DNA of 64,000 nucleotides from Amycolatopsis tucumanensis (GTDB lineage: Bacteria; Actinomycetota; Actinomycetes; Mycobacteriales; Pseudonocardiaceae), in NCBI RefSeq assembly GCF_021654135.1, contig NZ_JAKGSD010000001.1, positions 671,748-735,747 of the forward strand. Direction: 5' to 3'. The notes beneath the pieces are model-generated. The model saw nothing but the letters and a program-made list of their open reading frames with translations. It was not told the DNA's origin and did not search any database. The translations under genes were made by a program, and so were the position numbers. How positions within the stretch are numbered: position 1 is the stretch's first letter; each line of letters opens with the position of its first letter. This document shows, one piece after another, positions 18,101 to 27,636 of this stretch.

Positions 18101-19569
18101 GCCGGGCGATCACGTTCGCCCACGACGCGGCCGGGCGGGAGACCGAGCGGCGGTTCGGCGCCGCGGCGCTGAGCCAGACCTGGACCGACAGCCACCGCCT
18201 GCACACGCAGGTGCTCACCGCCACCGGCGGGGGCCGGGGGCCGCGGGTCACGCAGCGGCGCGCCTTCACCTACCGCGCCGACGGCGGTGTCACCGCGATC
18301 GTCGACCAGCTGGCCGGGCCGCGCCAGTACTCGCTGGACGTGCTGGGCCGGGTCACCGAGGTGCGTACGCCGGGCGGGACGGAGCGCTACTCCTACGACC
18401 CCGCGGGCAACATCACCTTCGCCGCGTCCGCCGGGGCCGGCGAGGACGGGCCGCGCGCCTACCGCGGCACCCGGCTGGACCGGGCCGGCGGCCTGCACCT
18501 GGTGCACGACGCCGAGGGGCGCGTCGTGCTGCGCAGGCGCCGATCGCTGTCCGGGCGGGACCGGACGTGGCGCTACGAGTGGGACGCCGAAAGCAGGCTC
18601 ACCGCGGTCGTCACCCCGGACGGCGTCCGGTGGCGCTACTCCTACGACGCGTTCGGGCGGCGGGTCGCCAAGGAGCGCCTGGCCGCCGACGGCAAAACCG
18701 TGGTCGAGCGCACCGTGTTCAGCTGGGACGGCACGCGCCTGGCCGAGCAGGTCACCTCCGGCGACGGCAGCGCGACGGCGACGGCGTGGGATTGGCACCC
18801 GGAGAGCTGGCGTCCGCTGACCCAGGTGGAGCGGACCTCCGCCGCGGACGCGCCCCAGGGGTGGGTGGACAGCCGCTTCCACGCCATCGTCACCGACCTG
18901 GTCGGCACGCCGACCGAGCTGGTCGACCCGGGCGGGACGGTCGCCTGGCGCGCCACCACCGCGTTGTGGGGCGGCGCGGCCGGCGGTGACGGGGCCGCCA
19001 CGCCACTGCGGTTCCCCGGCCAGTACCACGACCCGGAAACCGGCCTGCACTACAACCTGCACCGCTACTACGATCCGCTCACCGGCCGCTACCACAGCCC
19101 CGATCCGCTGCACCTGCTCGGCGGCCTCGGCATCCACTCCTACGTCCGCAACCCGCTGACCTGGCTGGACCCGCTCGGGCTGCACGGGTACGACGACTCG
19201 CACAAGACCATCGCCTTCACCGACCGCGTCAACACCCTCAGCGGCTGGGGCAGGCACGAGCCGCACTTCACCCGGCCCTCCTTCAACGACATGCGGCAGT
19301 TCCACCAGCAGATCGGCCACCCGCTGGTCGCCGAGCCGAACGGACGGGACCTGGGAGTGTTCGGGCGGTACTTCGCGATGCACGCCGAGCGCCAAGCCGC
19401 CTACCTCGACCCCGACGCGCCGATCCGCGTGTCGTCCACGATGTGCGACGACTGCCAGGGGTTCTTCCTCGCCCTTGCGCAGCACCGCGGGATCCCCCAG
19501 CATGTCTCCGACCCGCACCACGATTTCACCTTCCACACCAACGGGACGATGAGTGCCACACCTCGACAC
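15130..19569 (+). CDS. RHS-repeat polymorphic toxin with C-terminal deaminase-like domain
   Basis: About 1480 residues (coding part given; the TGA stop is at 19570-19572). From GTG 15130: an N-terminal helical WXG100/EsxA-like region (to about 250) with a TAGWTGEGGDAYR motif; a Pro/Thr-rich linker (about 280-315); a DUF6531 entry segment (DPVDMVSGEVLLTQTDLDLPG); then about 850 residues of YD/RHS repeats (for example YDEAGAPVELRHSG). The RHS core-associated end reads GLHYNLHRYYDPLTGRYHSPDP and DPLGL. The last about 125 residues are the variable toxin: HAE at 1418-1420 and CDDC at 1439-1442 match the zinc ligands and acid of the cytidine-deaminase fold. The N-terminus suggests type VII-like export. 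An immunity gene overlaps its end. Confidence 0.88.
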
Positions 19570-20095
19570 TGACACCCTGACCCGCCTCGCGGACGCGTTG
19601 CCGCCCGACGGCGCACTGCCCTACGCCGACCGGCGCGCCATCCACACCGAACTGGGCGACGACGCGCTGTCCAGGCTGGAACTGCTGTGCGCGCAACGGG
19701 TCCGGCCGATCTGGGACGCCGCGTTCCCCGGCGACGACGAGCCGGTGCGGCTGCTCGCCGCCGCGCAGGCCGACCCCGCCGCCACGGGCCTGAAGCAGGC
19801 CGTCCGGGACGCGCACACCCACCTGGACAACCTCTCGCTGCGCGGCGGCACCGCCGTGTCCGCCGGTCTCGCATACTGGGCCGTGGCGCGCAACCTGGTG
19901 TTCGGCAGGCCAGAGGAACCCGGCGACGTCGACGACGAGACCGACCTCGACCCCGACGACTGGTCGCCCTGCTTCTACGCGGCCAACGCCGCGGCGGGCG
20001 GTCCTACGTGGCTGGACGGCAGCGACTCCGCCGCCCGGCGGGAGTTCTGGCGCTGGTACCTGCTCGAAGCCGTGCCGGCGGCCGCGCGGTCCTGA
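19553..20095 (+). CDS. Putative immunity protein (Imm5-like) for the RHS toxin
   Basis: 180-residue acidic, mostly helical cytoplasmic protein. It starts at a GTG 20 bases inside the toxin gene, the arrangement expected for a cognate immunity gene. RRAIHTELG, CAQRVRPIWDAAFPGDD, DPDDWSPCFYAA and the C-terminal RREFWRWYLLEAVP resemble what I recall of Imm5-family proteins, but I could not check this. Its job would be to bind and block the deaminase tip of the upstream protein in the producing cell. An adjacent-gene role is well supported; the Imm5 label is moderate. Confidence 0.72.
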   Translation: MPHLDTDTLTRLADALPPDGALPYADRRAIHTELGDDALSRLELLCAQRVRPIWDAAFPGDDEPVRLLAAAQADPAATGLKQAVRDAHTHLDNLSLRGGTAVSAGLAYWAVARNLVFGRPEEPGDVDDETDLDPDDWSPCFYAANAAAGGPTWLDGSDSAARREFWRWYLLEAVPAAARS

Positions 20096-20123
20096 CCCGC
20101 GCCCGGTGACCGTCCGCACCGAC

Positions 20124-20141
20124 GGCTCCTCCATCGGAGCC
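20124..20141. terminator. Possible terminator hairpin after the immunity gene
   Basis: GGCTCC-N6-GGAGCC starts 29 bases past the stop. Arms are short and no T tract follows, so support is weak. Confidence 0.3.
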
Positions 20142-20254
20142 GCGCGGATCACCGGACGAGTGCCCGCGCCGTGCCCGTCGTCACCGCACCGGGCACCGCG
20201 CGCGGCCCGAAGGGAGGAGATTAGTCCCTCCGCCGCCCGGGTAACTCCTGCGCC

Positions 20255-21259
20255 GTGGACACGGCAGGCAAGATCACCAAGGCCCGCGAACCCGACGACC
20301 CGCCCCGCCCGCGCCGGCGGCCCAGGACCGCGAGAGCGTTGACCTGCCTGGGAATCCTGCTCTCCTCGGCGCTGCTGCCGGGTGCCGTGGCGCAGGCCGC
20401 GCCCGCCCCGCGGGTGCTGCTGAACCAGGACTTCCCGGACCCCGACGTGCTCAAGATCGGCACCGACTACCACGCCTTCGCCACCGGCGGCCCGTCCGGC
20501 CGGATCCCCGTCGCCGTCGCCAAGGACGCCGACGGGCCGTGGCGCGTCACCGGCGACGCGCTGGCCGCCGATCCGTCCTGGGTGGACCCCAAGGGCGGCT
20601 ACTGGGCGCCCGACGTGACCCGCCGCGCGGACGGCACCTTCCTCATGTACTACGCGGCGGTGTCCAAAACGGACCGGCACCGCTGCATCGGCACGGCGGT
20701 CGCGAACTCCGTGGCGGGCCCCTACCAGCCGGCCGGGGACGCGCCGCTGATCTGCGACCCTGGCGACAAGGGCGACATCGACCCGCAGACCTTCCAGAGC
20801 CGCGACGGCACCCGCTACCTGCTCTACAAGGGCGAGCACCCCGGCGGCGGCGCCTCGGCGATCTTCGTGCAGAAGATGACCCAGGACGGCACCGCGCCCG
20901 ACGGCCCGCGCACCGAGATCCTGCGCGCGGACCGCCCCGAGGAGAAGGGCATCGTCGAAGCGCCGGTGATCACCCAGCGCGGCGGCCAGTACGTGCTGTT
21001 CTACTCCGCCGACGACTACCGCAACGCCACCTACCAGACCCGCTACGCCACGGCGTCCTCGCTGACCGGCCCGTACACCAAGGCCGACCAGCCGCTGCTG
21101 ACCACCGAGTCGGTCGGCCACGCCACCGAAGGCCCCGGCGGGGCGGACGTCGTCGGCGGGCGGATCTACTTCCACGGCTGGCTCAACGGCCAGCGCGCCG
21201 CACGCGGCCTGTTCGGCCTCAACCTGGAGTTCGTCAAGGGCGTGCCGCAGGTGTCCTAA
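20255..21259 (+). CDS. Secreted glycoside hydrolase family 43 protein
   Basis: 334 residues. A long Arg-rich N-terminus precedes a hydrophobic signal segment (about 28-48) ending AQA-AP, so it is exported. Blade 1 has NQDFPDPDVLKIG with the catalytic base Asp at 62 or 64; KGDIDPQTF gives the pKa-modulating Asp; KGIVEAPVI holds the Glu acid. This triad order is that of GH43 arabinanase/xylosidase-type enzymes. GTG start with no strong ribosome site. A second propeller glycosidase lies at 13376, so both may act on plant polysaccharide. Stop overlaps the convergent gene by 4 bases. Confidence 0.85.
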   Translation: MDTAGKITKAREPDDPPRPRRRPRTARALTCLGILLSSALLPGAVAQAAPAPRVLLNQDFPDPDVLKIGTDYHAFATGGPSGRIPVAVAKDADGPWRVTGDALAADPSWVDPKGGYWAPDVTRRADGTFLMYYAAVSKTDRHRCIGTAVANSVAGPYQPAGDAPLICDPGDKGDIDPQTFQSRDGTRYLLYKGEHPGGGASAIFVQKMTQDGTAPDGPRTEILRADRPEEKGIVEAPVITQRGGQYVLFYSADDYRNATYQTRYATASSLTGPYTKADQPLLTTESVGHATEGPGGADVVGGRIYFHGWLNGQRAARGLFGLNLEFVKGVPQVS

Positions 21260-22197
21260 CCGGACTCCCCCGCGAACCGCGCCTCGAGATCGCTCACCTC
21301 GGGCAGCCCGACGAGGTCGGTGAACTCGCCGAACGACGGCAGTCCGGGCAGCGCGGCCGCGGGGGTCCCGTCCCGGCGCACGGTGTCCAGCAGGGCGCGG
21401 ACCCCCGCGGTCGCGGCGAGCAGCGTGCCGATCGGGTAGAGCACGAGCGAGAAGCCCAGCTCGCGGATCCGCTCCAGGGACAGCGGCGGGGTGCGGCCGC
21501 CCTCCGCCCAGTTGAACACCAGCGGGGCGGCCCCGGACAGCTCCCGCGCGACGGTGGCGATGTCCTCCTCGCTGGTCGGGGCCTCCACGAACAGCAGGTC
21601 GGCGCCGGCCTCGGCGTAGGCGCGGGCGCGCTCGATCGCGTCGGCGAGCCCGTGCACGGCGGCGGCGTCGGTGCGCGCGATCAGCACGAAGTCCGGATCC
21701 CGGCGAGCCGCGGCGGCCGCGCGCAGCTTGCCGGCCATCTCCTCCCGCGGGATGACGGCCTTGCCGCTCAGGTGCCCGCACTTCTTCGGGCTGACCTGGT
21801 CCTCCAGGTGGATGCCCGCCACCCCGGCCTGCTCGTAGGCCCGCACGGTGCGGACCACGTTGAGGGCGTTGCCGTAGCCGGTGTCGGCGTCGGCGATCAC
21901 CGGGACGTCGACGGCCGACACGATCCGCCGCGCGTTGTCGATCATCTCCGTGCCGGTCAGCAGGCCGACGTCCGGCCGCCCGATCAGCGAGGCGGTGGTG
22001 CCGAACCCGGTCATGTAGACCACGTCGAACCCGGCCTGCTCGACCAGGCGCGCGGTGAGCGCGTCGTAGGCCCCGGGCGCCACCAGCGGCCCCGGCGCCG
22101 CCAGCAGCTCCCGCAACCGCTTCCTCGGCGCGGGCCCGCGGCCCAGCAGGTCTCCCACCACGTCCTCCTCGTGCCCGGTCGCCCCGGCGTCCGTCAC
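21256..22197 (-). CDS. Isocitrate lyase/PEP mutase family protein
   Basis: 313-residue (beta/alpha)8 barrel enzyme. DADTGYGN (103-110) supplies the Mg-binding Asp, and the active-site loop KKCGH (138-142) carries the catalytic Cys of methylisocitrate-lyase/isocitrate-lyase members; PEP mutases of phosphonate synthesis do not have it. VYMTGFGTTAS near residue 60 fits the same group. A 2-methylisocitrate lyase or oxaloacetate decarboxylase-type activity is likely, but no prp genes are adjacent. Divergent from the carotenoid operon. Confidence 0.85.
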   Translation of the reverse strand: MTDAGATGHEEDVVGDLLGRGPAPRKRLRELLAAPGPLVAPGAYDALTARLVEQAGFDVVYMTGFGTTASLIGRPDVGLLTGTEMIDNARRIVSAVDVPVIADADTGYGNALNVVRTVRAYEQAGVAGIHLEDQVSPKKCGHLSGKAVIPREEMAGKLRAAAAARRDPDFVLIARTDAAAVHGLADAIERARAYAEAGADLLFVEAPTSEEDIATVARELSGAAPLVFNWAEGGRTPPLSLERIRELGFSLVLYPIGTLLAATAGVRALLDTVRRDGTPAAALPGLPSFGEFTDLVGLPEVSDLEARFAGESG

Positions 22198-22242
22198 CTA
22201 CGCTAGTCCGCAGGGCGGCAGGCTCACCGAGTGGACAACGGC

Positions 22243-22280
22243 GCAACGTTCGTGCAACGTTTTACCTGTCCGGGTAGTCG
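22243..22280 (+). promoter_or_regulatory. Direct repeat GCAACGTT and putative promoter of the carotenoid operon
   Basis: Two GCAACGTT copies (22243-22250, 22254-22261) lie 11 bases apart, on the same helix face, just upstream of crtI. The second GCAAC followed 16 bases later by TAGTCG resembles an ECF-sigma -35/-10 layout. Carotenoid operons in relatives are often driven by light- or stress-responsive ECF sigma/MerR systems. No such regulator is in the window. Confidence 0.4.
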
Positions 22281-22296
22281 AGTGAGGGGTGGCTGG

Positions 22297-23796
22297 ATGC
22301 GGACCGTGACGGGCCCGGCGGATCGGATCGTCGTGGTGGGGGCGGGACTGTCCGGGCTGGCGGCGGCGCTGCACCTGGCCGGGCGGGGACGGCAGGTGAC
22401 CATCGTGGAGCGCGAGCCGGTGCCCGGCGGCCGGACAGGACGCCTGGACCTGGGCGGTTACCGCATGGACACCGGGCCCACCGTGCTGACCATGCCCGAC
22501 CTGGTCGACGAGACCCTCGCCGCGGTCGGCGACAGCGTCCCGAACCGGCTCGACCTCGTCCCGGTCACCCCCGCCTACCGCGCCCGCTTCGCCGACGGCA
22601 GCAGCCTCGACGTGCACAGCGATCCCGAGGCGATGACCGAAGCGGTGCGGGCGTTCGCCGGGCCGTCCGAAGCGGACGGGTACCGGCGGCTGCGCGAGTG
22701 GCTGACCCGGCTGTACCGGACCGAGTTCGACCGGTTCATCGCCGCCAACTTCGACTCCCCGCTCGCCCTGGTCACCCCGCACCTGGCCCGGCTGGTCGCG
22801 ATGGGCGCCTTCGGTCCGCTGGACCGCAAGATCGGCCGCTTCCTCCGCGACGAGCGGCTGCGCCGGGTGTTCTCCTTCCAGTCGCTCTACGCCGGGCAGT
22901 CGCCCCAGCACGCGCTGGCCGTGTACGCGGTGATCGCCTACATGGACACCGTGGCCGGGGTGTTCTTCCCGCGCGGCGGCATGCGCGCGCTGCCCGACGC
23001 CCTGGCCGCGGCGGCCGCGGACGCCGGGGTGGAGTTCCGCTACGGCGCCGAGGTCACGGCGCTGCGGCGGTCCGGCTCCCGGGTGACCGCGGTGGAGACC
23101 ACCGGCGGCAGCCTGCCCGCCGACGCGGTCGTGCTCACCACCGAACTGCCCGCCGCCTACGAGCTGCTCGGCCGGACCCCGCGACGGCCGGTGCCGCTGC
23201 GGCCCGCGCCGTCCGCGGTCGTCGTGCACGTCGGCACGCGGCAGCGGTGCGACACCGCGCACCACACCATCCTGTTCGGCGCGGCGTGGCGGCGGACGTT
23301 CCACGAGCTGATCCACGAAGGGCGGCTGATGAGCGATCCCTCCCTGCTGGTGACCCGTCCGACGGCCACCGACCCCGCGCTCGCGCCGGACGGGCGCGAC
23401 CTGCTCTACGTGCTGGCCCCCGCGCCGAACCTGCGGCGCGGCCCGGTGGACTGGGACCGCGTCGGGGACGCCTACGCCGACGAGGTTCTCGGCCACGTCG
23501 CCGAGCGGCTGCTGCCCGGGCTCGGCGACGGCATCGAGGCCAGGCACGTCGTCACCCCGGCCGACTGGGCGCGGCAGGGCATGCTGGCCGGCACCCCGTT
23601 CGCGCTGGCGCACACCGTCGCGCAGACCGGCCCGTTCCGGCCGCGCAACCTGGTGCGCGGCACCGGCAACGTGGTGCTCGCCGGCGGCAGCACCGCGCCC
23701 GGGGTGGGCGTGCCGACCGCCCTGGTGTCCGGGCGCCTCGCCGCCGACCGCATCACCGGCGCCCACGTGACCCGCCCACTGGTGGCGGCGCGATGA
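22297..23796 (+). CDS. crtI: Phytoene desaturase
   Basis: 499 residues. The FAD Rossmann motif [18 protein letters not shown] begins at residue 12, [11 protein letters not shown] follows, and the C-terminal [16 protein letters not shown] is the bacterial-type carotenoid desaturase signature. It introduces double bonds into phytoene to give lycopene. ATG chosen because the Rossmann motif starts soon after; upstream in-frame codons cover the promoter repeats. First gene of the carotenoid operon; its TGA overlaps the crtB ATG (ATGA). Confidence 0.93.
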   Translation: MRTVTGPADRIVVVGAGLSGLAAALHLAGRGRQVTIVEREPVPGGRTGRLDLGGYRMDTGPTVLTMPDLVDETLAAVGDSVPNRLDLVPVTPAYRARFADGSSLDVHSDPEAMTEAVRAFAGPSEADGYRRLREWLTRLYRTEFDRFIAANFDSPLALVTPHLARLVAMGAFGPLDRKIGRFLRDERLRRVFSFQSLYAGQSPQHALAVYAVIAYMDTVAGVFFPRGGMRALPDALAAAAADAGVEFRYGAEVTALRRSGSRVTAVETTGGSLPADAVVLTTELPAAYELLGRTPRRPVPLRPAPSAVVVHVGTRQRCDTAHHTILFGAAWRRTFHELIHEGRLMSDPSLLVTRPTATDPALAPDGRDLLYVLAPAPNLRRGPVDWDRVGDAYADEVLGHVAERLLPGLGDGIEARHVVTPADWARQGMLAGTPFALAHTVAQTGPFRPRNLVRGTGNVVLAGGSTAPGVGVPTALVSGRLAADRITGAHVTRPLVAAR

Positions 23797-24755
23797 CCGG
23801 GGCCCTGGACGCCGCCGGGATCACCGAACCACGCCTGCGCGAGGCCTACGTCCGCTGCCGCCGCCTCAACGCCGAACACGGCCGCACCTACTACCTCGCC
23901 ACGCGCCTACTGACCAAGGCGCAGCGCCCGGCCGTGCACGCGCTCTACGGGTTCGCCCGCTTCGCCGACGACATCGTCGACTCCGCTCCCCCTGGCAGCG
24001 ATCCGGCCAGCCGCCTGGAAGCGCTTTCCGCGGAGCTGTTCGCCGGGCTGGACAGCGGCCGCAGCGACGACCCGGTTCTCGCGGCCGTGGTGGACACCGC
24101 GGGCCGCTACGGGATCCGCCGCGACCTGTTCACCGCGTTCCTCGACTCGATGCGGATGGACCTCACCGTCACCGGCTACGCCGACCGCGCCGCGCTGGAC
24201 CGCTACGTGTACGGCTCGGCGGAGGTGATCGGCCTGCAGATGCTGCCCGTGCTGGGCACGGTCGGCGAGCCGGCGGAGGCCGCGCCCTACGCGGCGGCGC
24301 TGGGCAAGGCCTTCCAGCTGACCAACTTCCTGCGCGACGTCGCCGAGGACCTCGACCGCGGCCGCGTCTACCTGCCCGCCGACGAGCTCGCCGCGTTCGG
24401 CGTCGACCGGGACCTGCTGCTGTGGTGCCACCGCAACGGCCGCACCGACCCCAGGGTGCGGGAGGCGCTGGCCGCCCAGCACGCCACCACCCGCGAGATC
24501 TACGCCTACGCGCGCGACGGCATCGACCGGCTGCACCCGGTGTCCCGGCCGTGCATCGCGACCGCTCTGGTGCTGTACTCGGAGATCCTGGACCGGATCG
24601 AGGCGGCCGGGTTCGCGGTGTTCGCCCACCGGGCCCGGGTCGGCCGCGCCCGCCGGGCGCGGCTGGCGCTGTCCGGGCTGGCGCGGGCGATGTGGGCGCG
24701 GCGCGGCCGGCGGGCGGCGGACCTGACCGCGGCCGCGACGGAGAGGTGGGCGTGA
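23793..24755 (+). CDS. crtB: Phytoene synthase
   Basis: 320 residues, squalene/phytoene synthase family. [11 protein letters not shown] (DD at 59-60) and [16 protein letters not shown] (about 180-195) are the two Asp-rich Mg/diphosphate motifs. It condenses two geranylgeranyl diphosphates to phytoene at the membrane. No crtE (GGPP synthase) lies in the operon, so the precursor must come from a gene elsewhere. Coupled to crtI by ATGA and contiguous with crtYc. Confidence 0.94.
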   Translation: MTGALDAAGITEPRLREAYVRCRRLNAEHGRTYYLATRLLTKAQRPAVHALYGFARFADDIVDSAPPGSDPASRLEALSAELFAGLDSGRSDDPVLAAVVDTAGRYGIRRDLFTAFLDSMRMDLTVTGYADRAALDRYVYGSAEVIGLQMLPVLGTVGEPAEAAPYAAALGKAFQLTNFLRDVAEDLDRGRVYLPADELAAFGVDRDLLLWCHRNGRTDPRVREALAAQHATTREIYAYARDGIDRLHPVSRPCIATALVLYSEILDRIEAAGFAVFAHRARVGRARRARLALSGLARAMWARRGRRAADLTAAATERWA

Positions 24756-25091
24756 ATGGACCACTACCAGTACCTGCTCGTCCTGGCGGGGTGCCTGGCG
24801 ATCACCCTGCCGCTGGAGTTCCTGGGCGCGCGCGTCTACCGGCGCCCGGTCGCGCTGGCGCGCGCGGTGCTGCCGGTCGCGCTGGTGTTCCTCGTGTGGG
24901 ACGCGATCGCGATCGCCGCCGAAGTCTGGTGGTACAACCCCGCCTACGTCACCGGGTTGCGGCTGCCGTTCGCCATCCCGCTGGAGGAGCTGCTGTTCTT
25001 CCTGGTCATCCCGGTGTGCGGGGTGCTGACCTACGGGTGCGTGCAGGCGATGCTCGGCCGCCTGCGTGAGCTGCGGAAGGTGCGCCGGTGA
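24756..25091 (+). CDS. crtYc: Lycopene cyclase subunit, CrtYc-type
   Basis: 111-residue membrane protein with three hydrophobic helices. PLEELLFF at 75-82 is the conserved acidic motif of the actinobacterial heterodimeric lycopene beta-cyclase. The ATG directly follows the crtB stop, and the end overlaps crtYd by 4 bases. Works with CrtYd to cyclise lycopene ends. Confidence 0.92.
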   Translation: MDHYQYLLVLAGCLAITLPLEFLGARVYRRPVALARAVLPVALVFLVWDAIAIAAEVWWYNPAYVTGLRLPFAIPLEELLFFLVIPVCGVLTYGCVQAMLGRLRELRKVRR

Positions 25092-25405
25092 CCGGGCTGG
25101 GATACACGCTGCCCGCGGTGCTCGCGGTGATCGCCGTGTGCGCGTGGGAGTTGCTGCACCTGCGCACCGGGCTGTTCCGCAAGCCCGCGTACTGGATCTC
25201 GATGGCGATCGTGGTCGGCTTCCAGATCCCGGTGGACGGCTGGCTCACCAAGCTGAGCGCGCCGATCGTGCTGTACGCGCCCGAGCACACCAGCGGGCTG
25301 CGCTTCCCGTGGGACATCCCGGTCGAGGACTTCCTGTTCGGGTTCGCGCTGGTCACCGCCGTGCTGCTGCTGTGGGAACGGCGCACCGCCAAGGAGGAGG
25401 CATGA
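25088..25405 (+). CDS. crtYd: Lycopene cyclase subunit, CrtYd-type
   Basis: 105-residue membrane protein with three hydrophobic segments; PVEDFLF at 78-84 is the matching motif of the second subunit, and FQIPVDGWLTKL is family-typical. The GTG start overlaps the crtYc stop, favouring equal production of the heterodimer. Confidence 0.92.
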   Translation: MTGLGYTLPAVLAVIAVCAWELLHLRTGLFRKPAYWISMAIVVGFQIPVDGWLTKLSAPIVLYAPEHTSGLRFPWDIPVEDFLFGFALVTAVLLLWERRTAKEEA

Positions 25406-26136
25406 CCCTGGACCGCACCGGACTGGCCCGCCACGAGGTGCCCGGCGCGTTCGACACCGGCGCCGCCGCCTACGACCGGCTGGTCGGCGCGAACCCGGGC
25501 TACCACGAGCACCTGCGCCTGTCGGCCCGCCGGATGCGCCTGCCCGGCGGCGGCCGGGGCCTGCGCCTGCTCGACGCGGGCTGCGGCACCGGCGCCTCCA
25601 CCGCCGCGTTGCTCGCTGCCGCGCCGCACGCCGAGATCGTCGCCTTCGACGCCTCCGCGGAGATGCTCGCCCAGGCGCAGCGGAAGTCCTGGCCCTCGAC
25701 CGTCCACTTCGTCCACAGCCCGGTCGAGGAGCTGGCCGCGTCCGGGATCTCCGGGCCGTTCGACGGGATCTTCGCCGCGTACCTGATCCGCAACCTCGCC
25801 GACCCGGACGGGCAGCTGCGCGCGCTGCGGGCGCGGTTGAAGCCGGGCGGCACGTTCGCCGCGCACGAGTACTCGGTGCGCGACTCGCTCGCCGCCCGCC
25901 TGGTGTGGCACGCGGTGTGCTGGAGCATCATCATCCCGGCCGGGCGGGTGGCGACCGGCGACGCGACGCTCTACCGGCACCTGTGGCGCAGCGTCCTCGC
26001 CTTCGACGGCGCCGCGCGGTTCCGGCAACGGCTCGCCGGCGCCGGGTTCACCGCCGTGCACAGCGAGACGATGACCGGCTGGCAGCGCGGCGTCGTGCAC
26101 ACCTTCCTGGCCACCAACCCCGAGGAGCCCGCGTGA
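25402..26136 (+). CDS. crtT: Class I SAM-dependent methyltransferase of carotenoid cluster
   Basis: 244 residues. LRLLDAGCGTGAS is motif I for SAM, IVAFDASAEML is motif II, and LKPGGTFAAHEYS is the later strand. Coupled by ATGA to crtYd and by GTGA to crtU, the same position as crtT in streptomycete isorenieratene clusters. Its acceptor is not settled in the family. Confidence 0.85.
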   Translation: MTLDRTGLARHEVPGAFDTGAAAYDRLVGANPGYHEHLRLSARRMRLPGGGRGLRLLDAGCGTGASTAALLAAAPHAEIVAFDASAEMLAQAQRKSWPSTVHFVHSPVEELAASGISGPFDGIFAAYLIRNLADPDGQLRALRARLKPGGTFAAHEYSVRDSLAARLVWHAVCWSIIIPAGRVATGDATLYRHLWRSVLAFDGAARFRQRLAGAGFTAVHSETMTGWQRGVVHTFLATNPEEPA

Positions 26137-27635
26137 CCGACCGCCGCGCCGTCCGGCACCGCGCCCCCACCGGCGCGGCGGACGCCCGAACGCTGCGGCA
26201 CCGGCCGGAGGTCGTGGTGGTGGGCGGCGGAATCGCCGGGCTCACCGCCGCCACCGGGCTGGCCGAGCGCGGCGTGGCCGTCACGGTCGTCGAGCGGGAG
26301 GACGAGCTCGGCGGGCGGGTGTCGGCCTGGACGGACCGGCTCGCCGACGGCAGCACCGTGTCGATGAGCCGCGGCTTCCACGCGTTCTTCCGGCAGTACT
26401 ACAACCTGCGCGCGCTGCTGCGGCGCGCCGACCCGGAGCTGTCGCGGCTGCGCCCGGTCGCCGACTACCCGCTCGTCGACGGCGAAGGACGCCGCGACAC
26501 CTTCCGCGGGCTGCCGAGCACGCCGCCGTGGAACGCGCTCGCCTTCGCGCTGCGCAGCCCCACCTTCCGCGTCCGGGACCTGCTGCGGCTCAACGCCCGC
26601 GCCGCCGCGCCGCTGGCCGCGGTGTCGGTGCCGGGCACCTACGACCAGCTCGACGACGTGGACGCGGCGACGTTCCTGGAGCGCATCAACTTCCCGCCCG
26701 CCGCCCGGCACCTGGCGTTCGAGGTGTTCTCCCGCAGCTTCTTCGCACCGCCGTCGGAGATGTCGGCCGCGGAGCTGGCGACGATGTTCCACCTGTACTT
26801 CCTCGGCTCGTCCGAGGGGCTCGTGTTCGACGTGCCGGACTCGGCCTACGACACCGCGCTGTGGGAGCCGCTGCGGGCGTACCTGGCGGGTCTGGGGGTG
26901 CGGTTCCGCACCGGCGCCGAGGCCGGATCCGTGGCGCGGGACGGCTCGCGCTGGTCCGTCGACGGTCTCGCCGCCGACGGTGTGGTGCTCGCGGCGGACG
27001 TGTCCGGGCTGCAGTCGATCGTGTCGGCGTCGCCGGATCTCGCCGACGAGGAGTGGCGGTCGCGGGTGCTCGGGCTGCGGATCGCGCCGCCGTTCCTGGT
27101 GCACCGGCTGTGGCTGGACCGCCCCGTCGCGCCGGACCGGCCCGCGTTCCTCGCCACCGGCGGGCTCGATCCGCTGGACAACATCAGCGTGCTGGACCGC
27201 TACGAGCGCGAGGCCGCGACCTGGGCCGCCGAGCACGGCGGGTCGGTCGTCGAGCTGCACGCCTACGCCTGCGCCGACGAGGTCGTCGCGCTGCGCAAGC
27301 AGCTGGTCGACCGGCTGCACCAGCTGTACCCGGAGACCGCGGGCGCGCGGATCGTCGGCGAGCTGGTGCAGTGGCGGCGGGACTGCCCGCTGTTCGGCGT
27401 CGGCGACTTCGCCCGCCGCCCCCGCGTCCGCACCCCGTTCGACGGGGTCGTGCTCGCCGGGGACGGGATCCGCATCGATCTCCCGGTCGCGCTGATGGAA
27501 CGCGCGGCCGCGACCGGCTGGCACGCCGCGAACTGCCTGCTCGCGCGGTGGGGGCTGGCCGGGCACGAACTGACCACCGTGCCGGTCCGCGGGCGGTTCG
27601 CGCCGCTGCGGGCCCTGGCCGCGTTAGGAGGGTGA
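26133..27635 (+). CDS. crtU: Carotene desaturase/methyl-shifting enzyme (isorenieratene synthase-like)
   Basis: 500 residues. FAD motif VVVVGGGIAGLTAATGLAE near residue 28 and the CrtU signature SRGFHAFFRQYYNLRALLRR; the C-terminal FAD segment is VVLAGDGIRIDLPVALMERA. CrtU converts beta-ionone rings to aromatic phi rings by desaturation and methyl transfer. With crtYc/crtYd this predicts an aromatic carotenoid such as isorenieratene or beta-isorenieratene. GTG start overlaps crtT. Confidence 0.9.
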   Translation: MTDRRAVRHRAPTGAADARTLRHRPEVVVVGGGIAGLTAATGLAERGVAVTVVEREDELGGRVSAWTDRLADGSTVSMSRGFHAFFRQYYNLRALLRRADPELSRLRPVADYPLVDGEGRRDTFRGLPSTPPWNALAFALRSPTFRVRDLLRLNARAAAPLAAVSVPGTYDQLDDVDAATFLERINFPPAARHLAFEVFSRSFFAPPSEMSAAELATMFHLYFLGSSEGLVFDVPDSAYDTALWEPLRAYLAGLGVRFRTGAEAGSVARDGSRWSVDGLAADGVVLAADVSGLQSIVSASPDLADEEWRSRVLGLRIAPPFLVHRLWLDRPVAPDRPAFLATGGLDPLDNISVLDRYEREAATWAAEHGGSVVELHAYACADEVVALRKQLVDRLHQLYPETAGARIVGELVQWRRDCPLFGVGDFARRPRVRTPFDGVVLAGDGIRIDLPVALMERAAATGWHAANCLLARWGLAGHELTTVPVRGRFAPLRALAALGG

Positions 27636-27636
27636 G

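Noticed and set aside
17017..19575. Uninterrupted 852-codon frame on the minus strand opposite the RHS gene
   Set aside because: It is Pro/Arg/Gly/Val-rich with no domain, no ribosome site, and exactly mirrors the codon bias of the YD repeats; a high-GC shadow.
13376..21259. One polysaccharide-utilisation cluster uniting the two propeller glycosidases
   Set aside because: The RHS toxin, immunity and HdeD genes lie between them, the LacI palindromes are found only at the first, and there is no sugar transporter.
22231..22296. Upstream in-frame extension of crtI
   Set aside because: It would place coding sequence over the GCAACGTT repeats and adds residues before the Rossmann motif that the family lacks.
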